Assembly: GCF_012489685.1 (NCBI RefSeq)
Contig: NC_080042.1
Location: 77,443,093 to 77,507,092, forward strand
Source of the DNA: Lotus japonicus
Taxonomy: Eukaryota; Streptophyta; Magnoliopsida; Fabales; Fabaceae
Length of the DNA: 64,000 nucleotides
Direction of reading: 5' to 3'
The position numbers were made by a program, and so were the translations under genes. Within the stretch, counting starts at the first letter, position 1. The number at the start of each line of letters is the position of its first letter. A model generated the notes under the pieces. That model did not search any database. It had not been told where the DNA came from and worked only from the letters and a program-made list of their open reading frames with translations. Shown piece by piece: positions 12,674 through 26,573 of the stretch.

Positions 12674-13120
12674 TTCCACATTCACAATGCATCTTGGTTT
12701 TAAGTCAAGGAATTCCAATAGTGGAATAACTGATTTTCCAGGTTAGAAATTACAATCCTCCAATAGAAGAGATCCTCCTCTATTATCCTTGTGGAGGCAG
12801 ATAAATAGTGGCATACTTGAGCGTTAAAGTATCTCTTTAAGTAGGAATGTCACCCTACTTCAAATTCCAACGCATTCAAACTTAGGGATGGAATTAGCTT
12901 CACATTCACAATGCATCTGAGTTTTAAGTTAAAAATCTCAAAACAATTGATTTTCTATGTTAGAAATTACAATTCTTCAACAAAAGAGAATTGTCTCATC
13001 TATTACCCTTTGGAGGCAAGCATAGACCTGCTCTAGTGGTATGTTCGAGCGTCAAAGGATCTCTTTGATTACGAATGACTACCAACTGTCTATCGCATTC
13101 AAACCCCACATATACGAAAT
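12674..13120. repeat. Diverged tandem duplication, about 224-bp unit
   Basis: Two consecutive units (about 12674-12897 and 12898-13120) share CACATTCACAATGCATC, GTTAGAAATTACAAT, the TGGAGGCA run and the GAGCGT-AAA-ATCTCTTT stretch in the same order. They differ by many substitutions and small indels, so the duplication is old. No coding potential. Confidence 0.65.
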
Positions 13121-15299
13121 GCTTTAAAATGACTTTTAATTAAAAGTTACAAAGTATATAACAACATTAAATGCAAAACCAAATACACAGCTTACTTTTT
13201 TAAAAGGTTGCATGTAGTTTATCTTTTCGAATTTTTTTAACCCAAAAGTGATTTTGGATGCTGATCCATTGCTGGCTCTATTACTGATTCAACTGTTACA
13301 GTTGATGACTACTACTCTTCTGTACATTCGATGGAATATGAATATAAGATATAGTTTGTGAAAAGTGAGATCAGAGTCCACTCCACTACTGCAGGCATAA
13401 GCATAACCCCACAAATTTCAAAACTTTAATTTATTGTTAACGTACTTGTGATGTGCCTGCCATGAAAGATACAGCATGAGGAATCCCTCCCTTTTCATGG
13501 TTTTGTGTCTGCCAAATTCATTGCAAATTCCCAGAATCACCACACCACATACAAGATTCCTTTCTTTCGTAGTTTGTAGCTAGGATTAACCTTCAGTAAT
13601 AGGGAAGCAATTTAATATCACTGCTGCTGGGGATGAAGGTGCCTCTTTCAATAAAATAAACTCAAACTATTGTCCCACAAATTAAGGCATCATATTGTGA
13701 TTTCAACTAAATTTCTAAGCTACCAGTCCAGAATGATGTTTCTCAATGTGAATTTTTATGGGCAATCTTAAATCTTTTAATGCAATTTTGGTAGATATTT
13801 TTAAAGCAGGTTTGGATTCACTTATTTCATCGTAGAATCAATACGGATACACGAAAGTCACGTAAACTTTTATTTATAATTGATTTAGTTTTAGAATAAA
13901 TTGTAGAATAAATTTCAAAATTATCAACACTAACGTGATTTTATGTATCTTCATACATCAGTAAAGAAGTTAGAAGTTACCGCCTTAAATTTAATGTAGA
14001 TTCACAAAATATAAATTTACACGTTGACTTTACCGTAAATTTATGTTGAGTTCAACGAAAATAACGAAAATTTAATAATGTTATAATTTGTGATCTTGTA
14101 TTGGTCATTTTGAGTACTTAAGTATATGTTAATTACTATCCTGCCACACAGCTAGGAATTGGTAGTTTGTGTCATGCCCACACACACAGCTCACATGAAA
14201 TGAAGTTAGTCATGATTTTTAATGAAGAAAAAAAAGGAGATAGTATGATGGTCATTGGTTTTATTAGGTGAGTTGTTGCTTGATAGCATTTCCTCTAAGA
14301 AAATTGAAGAAATATACATTCCATTTTTTTGTCTTATTCTCTCTACCTTAAATACATCTAGCCAGGTGAAGGCACTGAAGGGTGCTCTCTCTTTTTTAAG
14401 AAAGCTGAAAAACTAATAGGAAAGTAGAAAACAAATTTTGAATCTAAATATATTTGGTGGGCAACCCTCGCAGGTTAATCAGCGCCTGCCTTCCCAACAT
14501 GTCGTTGGTGTTCTGTTTGGTAGTCTAAATGTGTTTATCTCTGTTACCATATATGTAAAACATTTATATGAAATTCTGAAATCCTTATCCGATTAGTTTT
14601 CCATGGTTCTAAAGCAAGCATCAATATTCTGCTTCATAGGACATTTCATCAGTTTTCAAAATGGTGATGCATACATTGAGATAAGAACAAAAAAAATTCC
14701 AGATTGGCATCCAAGTGATTGCGAGCTGAATTTTGTTTCTACTAGTCACTTCTCTTATTCATTGCTCATGACATGTTTGAATTCATTGCCCATAATTCTG
14801 TTTTGAAAAGGAGTAGTATTGGGAATCATAAATAAACTCCCCTCGTGTTTTTTGTCGGATAATGGATTCCCAATTGTACAAAAATCGATGTCAATAATTG
14901 ATAGGTGAAATAAGTAGTGATGGTTGTCATAAGTACCAGTTCAAGTGCAGTTGTTTATAGTTTTGGTTGTACCTGTAAACCAAACAAGAATTAGAAGACA
15001 AAACCATTGCTAATTTTTATATAGAAAAACAACTGTGGTTTAAATTATGAAAGTCTTGAAGAGAGGAAACATGGGACAGATGCCAAACTTTGGACTAATC
15101 TATGCAATTCCAATTTATTAGCGAATAAAAGAGCGGTGCACTGTCAGCGTAAAATTTGTTTACACAAATATTCAATTGATTTCTGCTAAATTAGAAGGAA
15201 AATCAAGAAGATAACTCACAAGCATAAATAATTCAAAACTTTTCTAATCCTTATGGATTTTCTGATTCAATCTTTAGCCAAAAATCTGAGCAATGCTAT

Positions 15300-15520
15300 A
15301 TAGTACGAGAGGGCACGTACGAAGAATGCACGAGAGAAAATTACAACTGTCAAAAAAAAAGCAAACCTACTATTTCTGGCGGTTCAAAACCGCCACAAAA
15401 TTACAACTGTCAAAATAAAAAGAAAAGCTACGGTTTCTGGCGGTTTCTAACCGCCAGAAAATGCTTCGTGCGTGGTGCACGAGCCCCAAGGTCGTGCCCC
15501 AGAGCATTTTCCATTAATAA
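15300..15520. repeat. Short tandem/inverted repeat with GGCGGTT hairpins
   Basis: AAATTACAACTGTCAAAA and a following GGCGGTT-to-AACCGCC palindrome occur twice in tandem (about 15338-15400 and 15399-15460). The second palindrome, TTTCTGGCGG facing CCGCCAGAAA, is nearly perfect. The flanks (GCACGTACGAAGAATGCACG and CGTGCGTGGTGCACGAGCC) are loosely inverted, which suggests a degraded MITE. Confidence 0.5.
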
Positions 15521-17193
15521 TCACACTTCATCCTGAGAGGTTTTTTAATTAATGCTGACTCATTTACATCATAATCTTCTTATTGACCCCACCATCCCCC
15601 ATTGCATCTCAATAAAGAAAAGTAAAAAATTGATCACACATTATCTCCATTAACGGGAAGCCAATGAGCCTTCAATTTCTCCTTTGCCCTTATCTGCATC
15701 AGTCAATGTGTATCCAAATATAGTCATAGCCATAACTAAGCTATAGCTTCCTTAACTTTTTGCAACTATCCCATTCTGCTCTTAATTAATTACCTAGAAA
15801 ATATCCAATGTGGGCTTCTTCTATTCAGTGATATAATTTGGGTTCTTGCTCTACTTCATTTCTTGCTCATGTTGGTTGGTAAGAAAACGTTAACCACAGA
15901 AGTAGAGCCAGAAGGGGTTGGAATGGTATCAGAAAGTTGACAGTGTCCAAAATTTGTCTTGGTGTCAAAACATCTCGAACATAACAACTTTCATGAGTTG
16001 TTCAAATAAATTTTATAATTTTTCATACAGTAATGTCTGTTAGACGTACGAAAGTCGCGATCATCACTGATAGACATACATGGACAAGATATTTAAAAAA
16101 CAAAAAATCTGAAACACTAGTGATCTCCATAGAATTGATGTGTTTATGCTGGAGGTTATAAAATCCGGCTAGTCCATATATTTTATTATTATCTTTGTTT
16201 TACTTTGTTATGTAGCACTTGACTTGATTGAAAATCACATTTACAGTTGCATGCTATTATTAGAACTGAGCATTTACTGAACAATTTCATTTACATCCTT
16301 TAACAGTTGTTCAAATTAAATTGCTGCTAAAAGTTAGTACTACATTACAAACTACAGTTGAAGATGGCATTAGCTGCTACCTCTTCCTAATGGTAGCTGG
16401 TCCATTGAATTTTTCCCTCACTATTGTTTTCCCCTTGTTCACCTTCTCTTCCTTTTCCTTTTCTTCTTTTGACCATCTCACAATCCAAAAGGCTTAGATT
16501 TGCTTTTTTATGTGCAAGAGAGCATTTGCATTTTATAGAATTTAGTTGAAGTTCCAGTCCAAAGTCAGATATTTGAGGGCCCTAGAAAATAAAAGAAAAT
16601 CTATAGTGCTACCTATTTGTCGTTTGTCTACCTGTCTTAGTTTAAATTTCTTAAAGTGAATTTTTAGTCCCTTAGTTTTAATGAGAGGAAATTTCACCAT
16701 TTTTAATACACACACACGCACAAATTTATCAAATTCACAGTTACTTTCAAATGACATCTGTTACTTATACTTATTATCTTCTAATATTTTCAATTAAAAT
16801 TAAAATTATTCATTTTAAATTACATCATAAAATATGGTAATTTTTAAATTCACGTAAAATGAAATCTCTAAGTTACATTAATTATTTCATAATATAAGTA
16901 TATTAAATTTAAATCATTTACTTTAAATTATATCAATGGATCTAATATTTTGAAATTATCATATTAGGTAGTTAATTTTCATAATATTCTCAGAGTCCAT
17001 TTTTTTCACAACTTATATGTAACTCAATATATACAATATGTATTAATTAATATTACAATACAATAAAAATAACAAATAATTGGTCTAATACAAGCACGTT
17101 CTGCATCCCATTGCTCTTGAAATATGAATCTTCAATCACATGCAGGAAAGAGCCAAAACAACAGGTCTAATATTGAATAACACTGCATCAACT

Positions 17194-20100
17194 TTAAGCT
17201 TCAGATATAAGAGGACTGGAAAGATTGTCAGTGTTTGATGAAGATTGAATTGGAAGCAAAGCAGGGTCTTCATAAGCATTAACCAAATTGTCATAAAACT
17301 CAGTCATTGCAGCATCATTCTGGTCTTCCCTATCTTTCCTTATCAAAGTCTGAAACAAAAAACCAAATAAAAATCAGAGCTCATGAATTGAATTAAACAT
17401 GCAACAACTCTATTCTATTCTTTCAGAGAGAATTGTTGCCTTCTCAATTGAACATTTGAACACTCAGGTTTTGGTCACTTTCTGGATTTGAAATATACCT
17501 CTGCAGAGTATGCAACAAATATGGGTAGGAACCGTTTTCTGCAGTACTCGTTAAATAAAAGCGTGACAACTGGTAGAGGAAGCGTCAAGGTAGATGCTAG
17601 GGAGAGTTTTTTCAATGCGAATATTCCCACTGCAATGATGTGCATGAGTACTAGAGAAAATATCATTGAATTGTGCACAACGGGCCAAAATTTCCCAGCA
17701 GTTTCATACTTTGGTGCATATACATTCATAAACTGCATAATACAAAGGAGAGGCATCAGTGCAAGTCAATTAAAAAGATGTTTTTTAAGGGTCTCACATT
17801 TTCATAGATAAAATTACTTTAATTCTAGAGTCAACCAAAAGAAAGTAATCCTTGTACGAAATCAGCAATCAATATTACTCCATCCGCTCTATCACTATTT
17901 TGAGATTGTTATTGTTCCTATCTATCTGTCAGTTTTAAAATTTCAAGAGAGCATTAAAAATATTTTTCTTAAGCTACATCATGCAGATCTTCCCAAATTG
18001 CATCTATTTAGTTCTATTTGGATAGATTAACAATGTAACTTTTCCTTAACATAGTAATCTAGCCATGATCACTTTGCAAAACTTTCTCCATAACATAAAA
18101 GGCTTAATTACATAGTAACTTTTGGAAACCATATATCCACACTATGACACCCCAAAAAAATTAAGGCATCTATTTAGTTCTATTATTTGATTACAAATAT
18201 TCTTCTTAAGCTACATCATGCAGATCTTCCCAAATTTAGGAATTCCTGTTGAACACATTTTCAATTAATGAAAAAAATTAGCCAACATTGGGAAATTAGT
18301 TGTTAGGTGGGGACACAGGAACAATTATATCACCACATGTCCACTCACTGAGAGCCCTTTTGAATTGAAGCATGGAAATCATTCCCACTTTACTTGGTAC
18401 TTTAATTTAATTATAAGGAATAGGGGTAACAAGGATATAACTTCTTATCATTTAGTCATAGAAGCTTTGGTACCATATTAATTTAGCCCAATAGATAGAG
18501 GCCCAGAAATGGTTCTGTATCTTGAACACTTCCTACATAGGAAATATTTTGTCAGGAGTTCCAATGTCATAGTTCTCCCTCAATTTTATAGGTAGAAGCA
18601 GGGTAGAAACGCAAGCATGACATAATATAAGCTCAGAAAATTAAACACTCCTAGAATATATTTCAAAATAGGATCCAGATAAATGCTTACCTGGTTTCGA
18701 TAAATGATGTATGCAAGACAAAAGTAGGCCAACAAGAACGGTAAAATTAGTGGTGCTAGGAAGAAATATGTAAGGCCTAGAAGTCCAAAGAAAAGGATCC
18801 TTGGAATATCATTGTAGTATGGAATGGATGGAACTTCAAATTCATCGTCTGGACTTGTGAAAAGTCGTGTTATCAAACTGAGAATGAAAGGCATTATACG
18901 GAAGAGTTCTGATGATGTACTTGTCCATCCTGACGTGACAACATAAGTAATAAAAAATGATGCCTACAATCAAACCAAAGTTAACTGCATCAAAAAGATA
19001 GAAATTCTTGAGATTGACATATGATTTACTGAATTGATTGAGGATTAACCTCAGCAAAGATCCATTATTTAAACAAATATTACAATCACGGATAATAGGA
19101 GAGCGCATATATTAGGAAACAAGGAAATATGGAAACTATACAAATCAAGTCAGAATTATATCAGAATATATACACATAACACATCCTAAATAGATGACAT
19201 TTTCCCTAAATCCGAGATGCTTTCCAGCAGAAATAAAAAATTGTTTTATTAAGAATTGGCATGCAGATTTTTTACTTGATAATAAGTTTAAAGTGATTGA
19301 ATAAATGATGATGTGTGCTTGTATAAAATTTTGGGAGGACATTTAGCTGGGGTATGTTTCTTCTGTAGAGGTTTTTTCTTTGGCATATTATACTCATAAT
19401 TTGCCATAAATTCCTATTATTAGACTTGTATTTTTGTAGATAATTTGAGTTGCTATGAGTTATTATTAGGGTTATGTGTGTGTGTTGGAGGGTCAACAAT
19501 TTTTTCAGTGGCCAGATCTTAAAGAAGTTGACAGAATGTTGAAATCACAGGTCTCCTGACACGATCCCGTATGAGGTATTTCGGAGTCGAACCACATGCG
19601 TTTGGCCAGATCTTAAAGAAGTGGACAGAATGTCAAAATCACAGGTTTCCTGAGACGATCACGTATGACCTATTTCGGAGTCGAACCACATGCGTTTCGG
19701 GGTTCCTGATACCATCTTAAAAACTGGGGTCTAGGTCTAACTCTACCCTTAAAAACTAGCTTAAGTATGGGGATTGGCCAACCTTAGCAGAAACTACTTT
19801 GGCCATATCTCTAGTCAATATGGAATCTCAACAAGAAGAAATGTAGAGATCAGATTAACTTATGGAACATGAAGCATGATTCAGTTCCACCAACATGGTT
19901 CAAGCCTTACCCATTATTTTTGTAGGCCTCATTAAGAGAAATTTGACTAGGGGGGGAAAAGTTCTTACCATCAGCAGTATTTTTGTATCCTTAAAAAATA
20001 TGCTATCAGAAAGGTTACAATGGAGAGAAACATTGTCTAACCTGTGCAGGAACTGCAATTGCCAGTTTCTCAGGAATGCCTTTGGGATCGAGGATGATAA

Positions 20101-23100
20101 ATATCATAGATAAAAATGACCCGGAAAATACAGTCGCGAAAAAAACATTCCATATAGTGAACCACAACACTTTAGTACATGCGCTCTTTTCTATAGCACT
20201 GCGTGAGATATATCCTTGAATAGAGGAAAGGAACTCCATGGCAGGTGGAACCAGTTTCAGAAACAGCTGAAGAATAAGGCTGGGAAGGTATCCTGTAATT
20301 ATTTGACTGACAAATTTTCTGCAAGCAGATTCACAAAAGGCTTAGAGATTTTGCATTAACAATTGAAAAATAAAACATAAAGCTAAAGCTAGCATGTCAA
20401 CCTAATTAAGGAGATAAAGCTTCTTCTTTTTTGTAAAGACCAAATATATTGATATGAAGTAATAGGGATTTCGACCCGGTACATTGAACAGGGAGGAGAA
20501 GAGATATAGCATCATAAGTAACCGAATTGGATAGTTAGAATGAATTTGACTATACTGGAAAGATAAAATTACATGCAGATATTTTATGAGAAACAAATTG
20601 GAAACACTGAAACATTGTAGCAGAAAGAAATTGGAACATTGAGTAAATCTGGCTTCTATAACAACTACAATGATCTTCTAGTAACCATTCCTTTATCGAT
20701 TGCAAAACCATACTTAAGCAGGTATAACAAAAATGCTATGGGTATGCAGCACACAAGAAATCTGATTGCAGTAAGTATAGACATCCATGAAACTTTTTTC
20801 TTACAACCAATAAATGGCACCACAATTCTGAAACCTGACCACCGAGTTTGTTTTCTTAATTTGGTTTATGCTTTAGAGTGTTTTTGTATTCTAAAAAATG
20901 AAGGAAAGGACAGCACGAAAATACTTGTTCCGTGTTTGATTTAAAAAATGGTCATTGGACATTACAAAAAAAAAAGATGAAGTATAAGACAAAGTTTTAA
21001 ACTTGTTACTCAACAAACCATAACACAATCTTTTATTCCCCACACAACAACATCAAAAGACAAATATCCAACTCTTTCCTTTTCTCATCAACAGCCCTCT
21101 TCCCTGAGTTCCCTTCCCTCGCTCAACCCTCCTCCTCTATCTTTTCTTCCCCTTTTCTCTCTCAACTATTTTTTTTTTGCACACCGATCACCATATACAA
21201 GACAACCCTAAAAAATCATGCTGTAACTCAACTACTTGCACTTTGTAGTTCTACCTGTGATGTTCCTCGATGTGCATCAGACACACCCTTAAACTATATT
21301 TACAGCTTCCTGGGTTTATCCTCCTCTGAACTAATGGATATTTCATAATTGACTGTACAAATGATCAAGGCAACATAAAAACCAGCACACCAAGTGGAGG
21401 CCTATTCAATGATTGAAAGCATATATTTCAGAAACGCAAAATAATCATTTTGACCTAATTCCCATGCAACTCTGAAAGTTTTTCTTTTGAAAATAACTCC
21501 TAGCTAGGATAATGAGGCCATGAGGAGCACAAGAGATGCAAGATACCATAAAATAGAGAGAGGGGTTAGGCATTAACATATAAATAAATAAATAAACCAA
21601 GTTAACTTACATGGTTAGGATACTTGTCAAGAATGGAAACAAAGTTTCCAATTGACTTAAGTTGGTAAGCCCCTGAACCAATACGACAGGTAAAAGGAAC
21701 ATAATAGTGAAAACAATGCACAAAACTACAACCACCAACTTCGAAATCCATCTTCTCATGAATGATTTAGAGAAGAAAGGCCAGTAAACATCATGAGGTT
21801 CTGGAGCTAACTCAGTAACCCACTGGGTAGGATCGACTGATTGCTGCAAATGTAAAGCTGTAGCAGCAGCATACCGAGCCTTGAAGAATACGAAGGCAGC
21901 TCGAGCCTCCTTGAATATTGAAAAAGAATGGAGATTATTAGCATGCACTTTATACCAACAGAGACAAGAAAAATAAAAATAGTTCAACAAGATTAAAACT
22001 ACTTTTAAAATGCTTATTTTTTCAGGAAAAGACTACAAAGATTACCACATACTTCACCTGCCAATGAAGCCTCTGACTGCTGCAATTTTACATTCACCTC
22101 AATGTCCTCTAACTTCTTTTCATAATGCTCTATATGTTTATTTATTTTTTTGCCAAATAGTCCAAGAAAACCACCATGCTTATGTTTTTGCTGAATGGGG
22201 TCTGATCGTAATTGAGTAACCTTTTTATACAAATTCTTTGCTTCATTCTAGATTAAACAAATGGAAAGATAGGGAAATAAGTTGCAAACTCTTAAAAAGT
22301 GAAAAAGAAGCAGTCTATCAAAACACTTAAATGATCAAGAACATAGCAGCCTGCCACTTTATACATATTATTGAAATGATAGTTGGATTACTAGAGTGTA
22401 TGTTAAAATTAATACTGATTATTTAAGATTGTCTCATGGAATTTTCCTTTAGGAACAATATTTTCTCAATGGAATATCTCATTTACATTTTAAATCATCT
22501 TCAAAAGGGAACCTCTCACAACATTGTGATGCTTAAATATTAAAAGTATTTGAGAAGGTAAAACAAAACAAAAAAATAGTAACATCTGGCCAAATATGTT
22601 TTAATCACTCCAGTATGGAAAGCAAATAGGTAGATTGTTTTACACACAGTTCAGATCATTAGCTCCTGCTAATTAGTCAGTGCCAATTATGTACAGTCAA
22701 AGGAACTATGATCAAGAATGCATATAGATCAAGAAGGCACAGAGAAATATGACCATCCTCACTCTCTTAGTTGGTGCTGACTTAACCCTTTATGTTATAT
22801 CAACAGCAAACTTCAATTTGGGCAATATCACAAACTTTTTGCAATTGCAAAATTATGGAATTTTAGTATAGGAATTCATGTAGCACAAAAGCAAGCGCTT
22901 TGAAGATTTTAATCAAATAAGAAAAATTGAAAATGTTCCCCGGGCTGTCAGTGAGAAGTAATATGTATTAACAGGCTTGTTAAACTTCATGCAGGGAAAA
23001 TTCTTTAAGAGCCCAACTTCAATCAACTTTGTATAATCTGATGTATACAAAGGCAAGAGGACGGCTAATGCAGGACATACTAGCATCTAGTGAGCCAATG

Positions 23101-23649
23101 TTTTTAAAGGCCAAAAGACTTGAATATTGGTGTATTTATGATTATTGGGCTAATTGTAATAAAACTTAATAGGTCCAAAAAGATTAAAATTATTTAAAAT
23201 TACTACCTACTAACATTAGAAAGTTGTCATTTAACTGCACAGTTTCATACTTCCAATCCTAGAAGTACTTTATGAATTCTGAATTTTCTGGTCATGTGGT
23301 ATCAGGCTTGGTTTGTGTTAGTCAGGTTACGTGTAATGGAACATTTCAGAAGACTTTCTGGGTAATAAATCCATCTTCTGTTTAAGTATTAGGATAGGAA
23401 TGAGAAGAGGAAAAATACAGAGACCAAGATTTAACGTGGTTCGGCCTAAATGCCTACATCCACGGAGAAGTTGTGTTTTCATTTATCTGACAAACAGATT
23501 ACATCACTCTCTCTATATCTGGCCTCACCTATACTCTGAGTCTCTGTGATACAACAACTCTCAACCTCCCACATACTCTAAGCCTGGCCATGAAACTCAG
23601 CTCAAGGCTGGCTCCCTCTGGAACTCAGATACAGCTTCTGAGCACAAAT

Positions 23650-23685
<36 letters not shown>

Positions 23686-25312
23686 AAAATGAAAATGACA
23701 TACATGACAAGGGTATTAAAGTGTCGACATTCGTACTTGGATTTAAGATAAAGACTCGCTAATCGAAAATTACATCAGTATCAACTTCAGTGTTTACACT
23801 CATACTCAATGGGTACTTATGTATGGGTATCTATGTCCTTAAACTCTAAATGACATATCTTGGTGCTTAAATTTTGAAATTAAAAGCAAAAATATGGAGA
23901 ACAATGCACAAACCTACAGAATTATACAGCCTTTTAGAAGGCTACAAGTTTCCAAGGAAATATAAAATATAGATGAGAAAATAAATTAACAAGAAAGAAC
24001 TCTAAACTTCAATACAATTCTTACTAGGAGACTTCCGATTTTGCTTGTACGGCGAATAACCACATGTGATAGATATGTAGAAGGGTAAAGCTCTTTAAAG
24101 AAGCTATCAATACTGTCACTGATGCTGCAAGAGTTGGAAGTTGGAATGCTGTGAACTAAAATGGTGAACTGATGAGGTTGCGGTTCCGATGAATAAAAAT
24201 AAGAAATTCTTCTAGAAGATATGTGTTTATACTCCTGAAGATTAAAATCATATTGAGAAATGAGTAAGTATGTTGGCTCTTGCATAAGCTATAGCTCAAT
24301 TAGTAAAGATAAAGAGAAAATTACTAAAAAGAAAGGAAACCCCTTGTTATCAACCTCTGTAGAATTTAGAGGTAATTTTTATCCTTCTAATTAGTCTAAC
24401 TATACCGGCCGAAGCTATAATAGATATTTAATTATTTATATTCCATATTCATCTTAAAACACCATAATTAAGTTCAATGTAAAAGGCATAAAACTATGGG
24501 GATTGCTCATTGCTGAACCAGTTAGACAAAATATACTTACATAAAAAAGAAGTACACATATGAAACCAGTGACAATATATACGGCACTGAAGTGGACCCA
24601 TAACCTGAAACAAATATCATAGAGGATAATAATCTCATGCCAGAAGCTAAAAAAGATAAATGCTGAATAGAAACTCCCCCATGGGTTCTCTAGGCATAGC
24701 TCAACTAGAACAATCAAATATAGAGGTAGTATTTACCAGTTAGAGCCACTGTTTACATTTGATATAGTGAACACATCCAAGGAGCTGTTGGTGAAATCTG
24801 CACCATCAAAATCTTGTAGCTGATCTGCCCAGCAGTTGACTGGAAGAATCACTAGGATTCCAATAGTCCCAGCAAAAGTAAATATTTTCAAACTGCATAC
24901 AATAAATACAAGAATTTAGTCTAAAAATGCTTAATTACCTGCTTCCCTTTTTTTGTTGTTTTGGAAGGGATGGATATGGAAAAGGTTCATGCACAAATTT
25001 AAAAAACCATGAAATGGAAAGGTATATATACCTGAAGGTTATAATACGCATAAAAACCACAGTATCTAACCCTGACAATGATAACAGTTCCTCCTCAGAA
25101 AGGCTCCAGGCTTTAGCAACCCAACCTGGAGAAGGTATTAGTCTTTCTAAGTTGAAACGACTTCTCCTCTTAGAAGTTCCTTCTGCCAGCAGGCGCGGTA
25201 CATAAACTTCATAATTGCTTGGTTGTTTCCTCAATATAGAATACAATGTAAAGAACAACACACATAGAGCAGTATTGATCCCAACAGATGTCAGAAGAGC
25301 AGACACAATCAT
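17194..25312 (-). CDS. OSCA/CSC1-like channel, HYP1 type
   Basis: Ten coding exons on the minus strand: 25312-25032, 24892-24737, 24604-24541, 24234-24025, 22247-22053, 21909-21611, 20318-20042, 18963-18691, 17732-17499 and 17349-17194. All have GT-AG sites and consistent phases, giving 714 residues, close to Arabidopsis HYP1. The start [18 protein letters not shown] forms the first membrane helix. The middle has the cytosolic loop with QSVDPTQW and [10 protein letters not shown]. Later exons hold the DUF221/RSN1 7-TM core: [62 protein letters not shown] and [20 protein letters not shown]. Family knowledge: OSCA/CSC1 proteins are plasma-membrane, osmotically or mechanically gated Ca2+-permeable channels; HYP1 itself is less studied. 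A 5' UTR intron starting near 25461 is possible. The long introns hold repeat debris. Confidence 0.92.
19510..19697. repeat. 94-bp tandem duplication in a HYP1-like intron
   Basis: Two adjacent 94-bp units (19510-19603 and 19604-19697), both starting GGCCAGATCTTAAAGAAG and ending CGAACCACATGCGTTT, with about ten differences. They lie in the intron between coding exons 7 and 8. Confidence 0.8.
23290..23760. repeat. LTR-like fragment with a CT microsatellite in a HYP1-like intron
   Basis: The stretch GATTTAACGTGGTTCGGCC followed by CATCCACGGAGAAGT resembles long terminal repeat sequence common in plants. A pure (CT)n run lies at about 23652-23684. I could not find both ends or a target duplication. 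It is in the intron between coding exons 4 and 5. Confidence 0.4.
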
Positions 25313-26375
25313 GTTTCTCAGGAACCCAGAAAATTATATGACTCAGCTACTGTAAGAAACATAAGATAAATTGATATCATGAGGCCAATTTTGCAATGTG
25401 GAGTAGAGAGTAAGAACACCCAGTGGCTCCAAAACAGAGAAAGAGAAGAATGATTACCCGTTCCTCGTTTGTGTGTAGCTTCGAGAAGACTGTGGTTGTG
25501 GCTGAATACTCAGAATATCGCATTTCCCTGCTCAGAAGCAAAGAGAAGGGTCAACTGTTCAAGCAAAGCATTGAGAGATAATAAACTTTTTTTTGAAATT
25601 TTAAGATTGTGATAACATGTAGTATTTGAAGTTGTTAATGTTTTGAATTTTGCAATTATTTTCAATAACTTATATTTTAATATTATCTTCTCCGATAAAA
25701 TTGATATATAGCTAGGAGGATTTGAACCTAGAACATGTTGGTATGTGGAAATATTCCAAACTAACAAAGCTCTAGAGAATCAGCAGATGGGTTCAAATTC
25801 ATGTCGACCACTTTTTATGTTTGATTTAATAATATATATATTTTTTTGGATGGAGTAGAAAGGTTGTTATAGCAGTTAGCTAGCAAACGGCTTCCAAGTC
25901 CCCAACTATCAGTCTCTAACAGTTAGCTAGCTCGCGCTGCTACCCAACATGAAGCTTGCCAATTTAGGGAAATAAAGTAAAATAAATTTATAATTTTAAA
26001 TGACATTATTTCGATTTTTTTAGAAATGCAACGAAATTATATTTTACGAAAGAACCCGGGGCTTCCCTACATTCGCTTGAAGAAAAGTAAATAGTTTCAG
26101 GAAAACATTTTCAAAAAACTAATTTTGAACTAAAACTAGTTGTCTGATTGGTGATTCTCTTTACACAAATCACCTTAAAAATATCAAAAGAAGACACTAA
26201 CAATTGACAATCCCACAAAATAGTAGGCAAGTAAGACACACTGGAGTCTAACTCATGTCAAGCCTTGAATAGGGCTTGACAATTTGTCTAAAAAAGAACA
26301 CTCATAAAACTCAACTATGTAGCAATACCAAGCACCCACCTGAAAGACAAAGCCTTTGTCATGGGGGGAGGAAGC
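25313..26375. other. HYP1-like upstream region
   Basis: It holds the HYP1-like 5' UTR and promoter side by position. A single tRNA-like B-box (AGGTTCAAATCC on the minus strand near 25725) is seen. The rest is AT-rich with no gene. Confidence 0.45.
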
Positions 26376-26573
26376 TCACATCAACAACCCGTAACCCATA
26401 GCCAACGAAAAACCTTCACTATCTCTAGCCACGAAGGTCAAACCAGCAATACCATCCTCATTGTACGCAACATCAAAGTTAACTCTGAACCTCCCTTGAG
26501 ATGGTGACACCCACCTCACATTAGCTGCTAAACCAGAAGCAGGAGTTGCATCCGCGATCGCCCTCAAAGTCAA
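26376..26573 (-). pseudogene. RNase H (RVT_3-type) fragment of a LINE-like element
   Basis: The minus-strand reading has WVSPSQGRFRVNFDVAYNED followed by FVARDSEGFSLAMGYG. This fits the start of the plant RNase H-like domain (W..P..G..K.N.DGA...G.....RD..G), with DVA in place of the usual DGA or DAA. Only about 60 residues survive and there is no reverse transcriptase beside it, so it is a relic. Confidence 0.65.

Larger units (their letters stand above)
12264..17193. other. Intergenic DNA between the hAT copy and the HYP1-like gene
   Basis: AT-rich, no gene seen. Two structured stretches inside it (12674-13120 and 15300-15520) are listed separately. The right end next to 17194 should hold the HYP1-like 3' UTR. 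Confidence 0.5.
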
